Assembly (NCBI RefSeq): GCF_020424085.1
Contig: NZ_CP080203.1
Coordinates: 992,001-1,056,000 of the forward strand
Length of the DNA: 64,000 nucleotides
Source: Mycetocola spongiae
Lineage (GTDB): Bacteria > Actinomycetota > Actinomycetes > Actinomycetales > Microbacteriaceae
Reading direction: 5' to 3'
This document shows positions 60,463-64,000 of the stretch, one piece after another. The position numbers were made by a program, and so were the translations under genes. Position 1 is the first letter of the stretch. Every line of letters begins with the position of its first letter. The notes beneath the pieces are model-generated. The model ran no database searches and was not told the origin of the DNA. It worked only from the letters and a program-made list of their open reading frames with translations.

Positions 60463-61443
60463 ATGAGAAATAAGATTCTCTCCGCCGCCCTGGGAATCGT
60501 GATCGTGGGGGTCTTTGCCGCGGCCGCGGTGGACGCCAGCGCCGCGGGCTCCACGGCCTCGGCCCGGAGCAAGCTCACGATCATGGCCCCGGCCGCCCCC
60601 GGAGGCGGATGGGACGGCTTTGGCCGCGAGGCCCAGCAGGGGCTGCGCCGGGCCGGCATCGTCAATAACGCGCAGGTCATTAACGTGCCCGGCGCGGGCG
60701 GCACGATTGGGCTGAGCAAGCTGGTCCAGATGGACGGGCGCGACGATATTCTGATGGTCACCGGGGCGGTCATGATCGGCGCAAGCGCGCTCTCCAAGAC
60801 CCCCGAAACCCTCGCCGATAGCACGCCCATTGCCCGGCTCGCCGATGACTATAGCGTGCTCGTGGTGCCCGCCGCCTCGCCGTATCACTCGCTCCCCGAG
60901 TTCATCGAGGCCTGGCGGAAAAACCCCGGGGGTCACGCAATCGCGGGCGGCTCGCTCGGCAGCATCGACCACCTCCTCAGCGGCCTGCTCGGGCGCACCG
61001 TGGGTATCGAACCGCATACGGTGAATTATGTGGCCTATTCCGGCGGCGGCGAGGTGCTCGCCTCGATGCTCTCCAATACCGCGGCCGCGGGTATCTCGGG
61101 CTATAACGAATTCCGCGATCAGATCGAGGCCGGCACGCTGCGCGCCCTCGGCATCTCCTCCGCCGAACGCCTGGAGGGGGTAAACGTACCCACGTTTATC
61201 GAATCCGGCGTGGACGTGGAGATGTCCAATTGGCGCGGCTATGTGGCCCCGCCCGGCATCGGCGAGGAGGCCCGCGCCGAGCTCATAGCTATCGTCACCG
61301 AGCTGCACGGCACCTCCGAATGGCGCGATACCCTGCACCGCAATAACTGGAGCGATAGCTTCTCCACGGGCGAGGAATTTGACCGGTTCCTCCTGGAAGA
61401 GGATGCCCGCGTGCGCGGCCTGATCACGGAGCTCGGACTATGA
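60463..61443 (+). CDS. tctC: Tripartite tricarboxylate transporter substrate-binding protein
   Basis: The 326-residue TctC-family binding protein has an N-terminal signal sequence (ILSAALGIVIVGVFAAAAVD) and the typical start of the mature chain ITIMAPAAPGGGWDGFGRE-like. INVPGAGGTIGLSKL follows in the first lobe. It delivers citrate or a related acid to TctAB. ATG 60463 has GAAGGAAA upstream. No lipobox is evident, so the protein is either tethered by its N-terminal helix or released. It is divergent from the sensor kinase with a 197-bp gap that must hold the regulated promoters. Confidence 0.9.
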   Translation: MRNKILSAALGIVIVGVFAAAAVDASAAGSTASARSKLTIMAPAAPGGGWDGFGREAQQGLRRAGIVNNAQVINVPGAGGTIGLSKLVQMDGRDDILMVTGAVMIGASALSKTPETLADSTPIARLADDYSVLVVPAASPYHSLPEFIEAWRKNPGGHAIAGGSLGSIDHLLSGLLGRTVGIEPHTVNYVAYSGGGEVLASMLSNTAAAGISGYNEFRDQIEAGTLRALGISSAERLEGVNVPTFIESGVDVEMSNWRGYVAPPGIGEEARAELIAIVTELHGTSEWRDTLHRNNWSDSFSTGEEFDRFLLEEDARVRGLITELGL

Positions 61444-62060
61444 GCGCCCCCACCACCCCGCGGCCCGTATCCCGCTGGCGCGGCCGCGAGGAACTGGTCA
61501 TGGCCGGAATCGTTTTGGCCCTCGCGGCCGGCCTCGGCTATGGCACCCTCACGATGGAGGTACCCGAGGGTATCAGCACCCCGGGCCCACGCTTCTTCCC
61601 GACCATCATCACGGTGGGTCTGACCGTGCTCGGTATCCTGCTGGCGGTCAGCGTATTCCGCTCCCCGCGCAGCGAGGTGGGAGCCGGCGGCAGCGATGAC
61701 GTGGAGATGAGCACCGACCTGCTGGAGGACCTGGGCGATATCGATACCACGTCCGAGATCCGCGTGATCAGCGAGGCCAACAGCGATAACGTGCCTCGAG
61801 CCGGCACCGATTGGAAAACCTTCCTCACAGTGCTGGGGGCGCTGATCGTGTTTATCCTGATCCTGGAACCGGTGGGCTGGATCTTCTCCGGCACCCTCCT
61901 GTTCTGGGTGATCTCGCGCGCCCTCGGCAGCCGCCGGCCGCTCTTTGACGTGGGCATCTCGCTCCTCGTCTCCTCCGCCATCCAGCTCGCGTTTTCAGCG
62001 GGGCTGGGCCTCACCCTGCCTTCCGGCATCCTGTCTGGAGTATTCCCATGGATCAGCTAG
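61440..62060 (+). CDS. tctB: Tripartite tricarboxylate transporter small membrane subunit
   Basis: The 206-residue protein has four membrane helices with an acidic cytoplasmic or periplasmic loop (residues about 80-120, rich in Asp/Glu) between helices 2 and 3. The PGPRFFPTIITVGLTVLGIL segment is typical of TctB. The start overlaps the tctC stop as ATGA and the stop lies 13 bp inside tctA, so the three subunits are translationally coupled. Confidence 0.9.
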   Translation: MSAPTTPRPVSRWRGREELVMAGIVLALAAGLGYGTLTMEVPEGISTPGPRFFPTIITVGLTVLGILLAVSVFRSPRSEVGAGGSDDVEMSTDLLEDLGDIDTTSEIRVISEANSDNVPRAGTDWKTFLTVLGALIVFILILEPVGWIFSGTLLFWVISRALGSRRPLFDVGISLLVSSAIQLAFSAGLGLTLPSGILSGVFPWIS

Positions 62061-63565
62061 GTCACCTGCTTGACGGCTTTGGCGTGGCCCTCGCGCCCAT
62101 CAACCTGCTCTGGCTCCTGATCGGTGCCGTCCTGGGCACCGCGGTGGGCGTGCTGCCCGGGCTGGGCTCGGCCATGGCCGTGGCCCTGCTGCTCCCGGTC
62201 ACGTTCAGCCTGGACCCCACGGGCGCATTCATCATGTTTGCGAGCATCTATTTTGGCGGGCTCTTTGGCGATTCCACCGCCGGAATCCTGCTGAATACCC
62301 CCGGGAACTCCTCGGCCATCGCCACCACATTTGAGGGCCATCGGATGGCGCTCAGCGGACGCGCGGCCAAGGCCCTCGGAACCTCGGCCATCGGCGCGTT
62401 TATCGGCGGCATGATCGCCACCACCCTCGTGGTCTTTTTCAGCCCCTACCTGGTGCGCCTGGCCACGCTATTTGGGCCCGCCGAGTATTTTGCGCTCGCG
62501 GCCTTCGCGTTTATCGCGATCTCCTCGGTGGTGGCCGAATCGGTGCTGCGCGGCCTGATCGCGCTGGGCATCGGACTTGCGCTGGCGATGGTGGGAATCG
62601 ACGGCCCCAGCGGCACCGCCCGCTTCACCCTGGGCCTGCCGCAGCTCTTTGACGGCATCTCGATCATCGTCATCACGGTGGGACTGCTTGCGCTCGGGGA
62701 GGTCCTGCATATTGCGTCGCGGATTCACCGCGGAGGCCTGGCCAAACAGATTTCCGCGAAGGGCTCGCCATTCCTGACGCTGCGCGAGTTCCGGCAGGCC
62801 CTGCCGGCGTTCCTGCGTGGTGCCTCGTTTGGTATTCCGTTTGGGGCGATCCCGGTGGGCGGCTCCGAGGTGCCCACATTCCTCGCCTATGGCACGGAAA
62901 AGAAGCTCGCGCAACGCCGCAAGGACCCCGATTTTGGGACGCGCGGGGCGATCCAGGGTGTGGCCGCCCCCGAGGCCGCCGGAAACGCCACGGCCGGCAC
63001 GGCCATGGGCGCGCTGCTTGCGCTGGGCCTGCCCACCTCGGCCACGGCCGCGATGATGCTGGCCGCGTTCCAGCAATACGGCATGCAGCCCGGGCCGCTG
63101 CTCTTTGAGCGCAGCGCGGACCTGGTCTGGCCGCTGCTCGCGAGCCTCTTTGTAGGCCTGGTGATCCTGCTGGCCATCAACCTGCCCTTCGCGGCGGTCT
63201 GGGCGCGCCTGCTGCTGATCCCCAAGCACTATCTCTACGCCGGGATCACGCTCTTTGCGATGCTGGGTGTCTATGCGATTGCCTCCTCCCCGACCGATCT
63301 CTGGCTGGTGCTGGGCATCGGAGTGCTGGGCTTTATCATGCGCCGGTTTGCGGTGCCGCTCGCGCCCGTGCTGATCGCCGCGATCCTCGGCCCGCTCGCG
63401 GAGACGGAGCTGCGGCGCGCGCTCACGGTCTCGGAGGGAGACCTGGGGATCCTGATCGATTCCCCGATCACCATCACGCTCTACTCGCTGATGGCCGTGG
63501 CGATCCTGTTCACGCTTGTGCAGGCCGTGCGGCGGCGGGCCTCGCGCCGGAGCGTCGCCGCCTAG
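62048..63565 (+). CDS. tctA: Tripartite tricarboxylate transporter large permease subunit
   Basis: The 505-residue protein has about 12 membrane helices and TctA signatures: GVLPGLGSAMAVALLLPVTF near residue 37 and YFGGLFGDSTAGILLNTPGN. The second half of the internal repeat has GVAAPEAAGNATAGTAMGAL and ALGLPTSATAAMMLAAF. It forms the ion-driven channel for tricarboxylates with TctB. It is the last gene of the operon and is followed by a perfect hairpin. Confidence 0.93.
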   Translation: MDQLGHLLDGFGVALAPINLLWLLIGAVLGTAVGVLPGLGSAMAVALLLPVTFSLDPTGAFIMFASIYFGGLFGDSTAGILLNTPGNSSAIATTFEGHRMALSGRAAKALGTSAIGAFIGGMIATTLVVFFSPYLVRLATLFGPAEYFALAAFAFIAISSVVAESVLRGLIALGIGLALAMVGIDGPSGTARFTLGLPQLFDGISIIVITVGLLALGEVLHIASRIHRGGLAKQISAKGSPFLTLREFRQALPAFLRGASFGIPFGAIPVGGSEVPTFLAYGTEKKLAQRRKDPDFGTRGAIQGVAAPEAAGNATAGTAMGALLALGLPTSATAAMMLAAFQQYGMQPGPLLFERSADLVWPLLASLFVGLVILLAINLPFAAVWARLLLIPKHYLYAGITLFAMLGVYAIASSPTDLWLVLGIGVLGFIMRRFAVPLAPVLIAAILGPLAETELRRALTVSEGDLGILIDSPITITLYSLMAVAILFTLVQAVRRRASRRSVAA

Positions 63566-63570
63566 CGCAC

Positions 63571-63608
63571 AACGGTGGGGTGCGTCCCGCGGGACGCACC
63601 CCACCGTT
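63571..63608. terminator. Bidirectional hairpin between tctA and miaA
   Basis: A perfect 17-bp stem (63571-63587 with 63592-63608) and 4-base loop lie between the two convergent stop codons. There is no clear T-run on either side. Confidence 0.65.
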
Positions 63609-63613
63609 GGCGG

Positions 63614-64000
63614 CTACAGCAGCTCGCCGACCAGCACACCGATCTCGGTGATCCCCCGCTCGGAGGTATCAAACCAAAGGGTATCGGCATAGCGTTTAAA
63701 CCAGCTCACCTGGCGGCGCGCATAGCGCCGGGTGAGCGCACGGGTCTCCTCGATCGCCGCGTCCCGCGTCAGCTCCCCGCGCAGCTCGCCGATGGCCTGG
63801 GCATAACCAATCGCGCGCCGCGCGGTGACCCCCTCGTCCACGCCGCGGGCCAAGAGATCGGAGACCTCGGCGAGAAGTCCCGCGTCCCACATCCGCTGCA
63901 CGCGCGCATCCAACCGCTCCACCAGGACCTCGCGCGGGGCGGAGAGCCCAATCAGCAGGGTTGGCGTCCAATACTCCGGCTCCTCGGGGAGCATGCCGTT
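63614..64000 (-). CDS. miaA: tRNA dimethylallyltransferase, C-terminal fragment
   Basis: The gene runs off the window; about 128 C-terminal residues are seen. MiaA adds dimethylallyl to adenine 37 of tRNAs that read UNN codons. The fragment has LLIGLSAPREVLVERLDARV, GYAQAIGELRGELTRDAAIE and the conserved RRYARRQVSWFKRYADTLWF, which define the family's C-terminal part. The P-loop is outside the window. Confidence 0.9.
   Translation of the reverse strand, partial: NGMLPEEPEYWTPTLLIGLSAPREVLVERLDARVQRMWDAGLLAEVSDLLARGVDEGVTARRAIGYAQAIGELRGELTRDAAIEETRALTRRYARRQVSWFKRYADTLWFDTSERGITEIGVLVGELL

Overview
The window is GC-rich chromosomal DNA from an actinobacterium, most probably a member of the Microbacteriaceae. 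The evidence is gene order and family content: pheS, gluABCD, a TrmH-type methyltransferase, rplT-rpmI-infC, DUF1844, sseB-priA-hisH-hisB-hisC, a LysM gene divergent from lexA, hflX, an RsmC-like methyltransferase, dapF and miaA. No rRNA, tRNA, CRISPR array or insertion sequence was recognised. Genus and species cannot be fixed by eye.

Layout. 1-6.7 kb: 5' end of pheS, a glutamate ABC importer operon with a GlnR-type palindrome upstream, an rRNA/tRNA methyltransferase and the infC-rpmI-rplT operon, where infC appears to start at AUU. 6.7-8.8 kb: a MurJ paralogue bracketed by two copies of one terminator repeat. 8.8-12.9 kb: sseB plus histidine genes. 12.9-14.5 kb: three decayed copies of the 3' end of a LysM gene, the intact LysM gene (a candidate SOS division inhibitor), a 15-bp repeat array and LexA-type palindromes. 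14.5-20.5 kb: lexA, ogt, alkA, an amine oxidase, hflX and an RNA methyltransferase.

20.5-49.9 kb is an accessory island that separates the methyltransferase from dapF. The minus-strand arm encodes a membrane FN3 protein, a lipoprotein, an EsxA-like WXG100 protein, an FHA protein with five DxTVVR-like threonine motifs, a Ser/Thr kinase, a 1946-residue anchored surface protein with eleven Ig-like repeats and FN3 domains, MoxR, DUF58, a transglutaminase-like membrane protein lacking the catalytic Cys and His, and a small FHA protein. The plus-strand arm encodes a secreted Ig-like protein, an EssC/EccC-type triple ATPase, a small helical protein, a 780-residue WXG-headed putative secreted substrate, and lipoproteins. 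A second substrate gene follows whose 5' end is fused to a broken lipoprotein gene. I read this as a type VII secretion system wired to phospho-threonine signalling and a giant surface protein, with a diversifying substrate-lipoprotein cassette at its 3' end. EccB, EccD, EccE, mycosin and a PP2C phosphatase are absent from the window.

50.1-56.1 kb is a sugar-acid catabolic operon (class II aldolase, GntP permease, 3-hydroxyisobutyrate-dehydrogenase-like enzyme, DUF1537 kinase) with a palindromic operator and a FadR-type regulator. dapF follows, then a weakly coding stretch with one small membrane protein. A CitA/CitB-like two-component system lies divergent from a TctCBA tricarboxylate importer, and the window ends inside miaA. 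Start codons were chosen from ribosome binding sites, overlaps and family alignments in memory. No database search was run.
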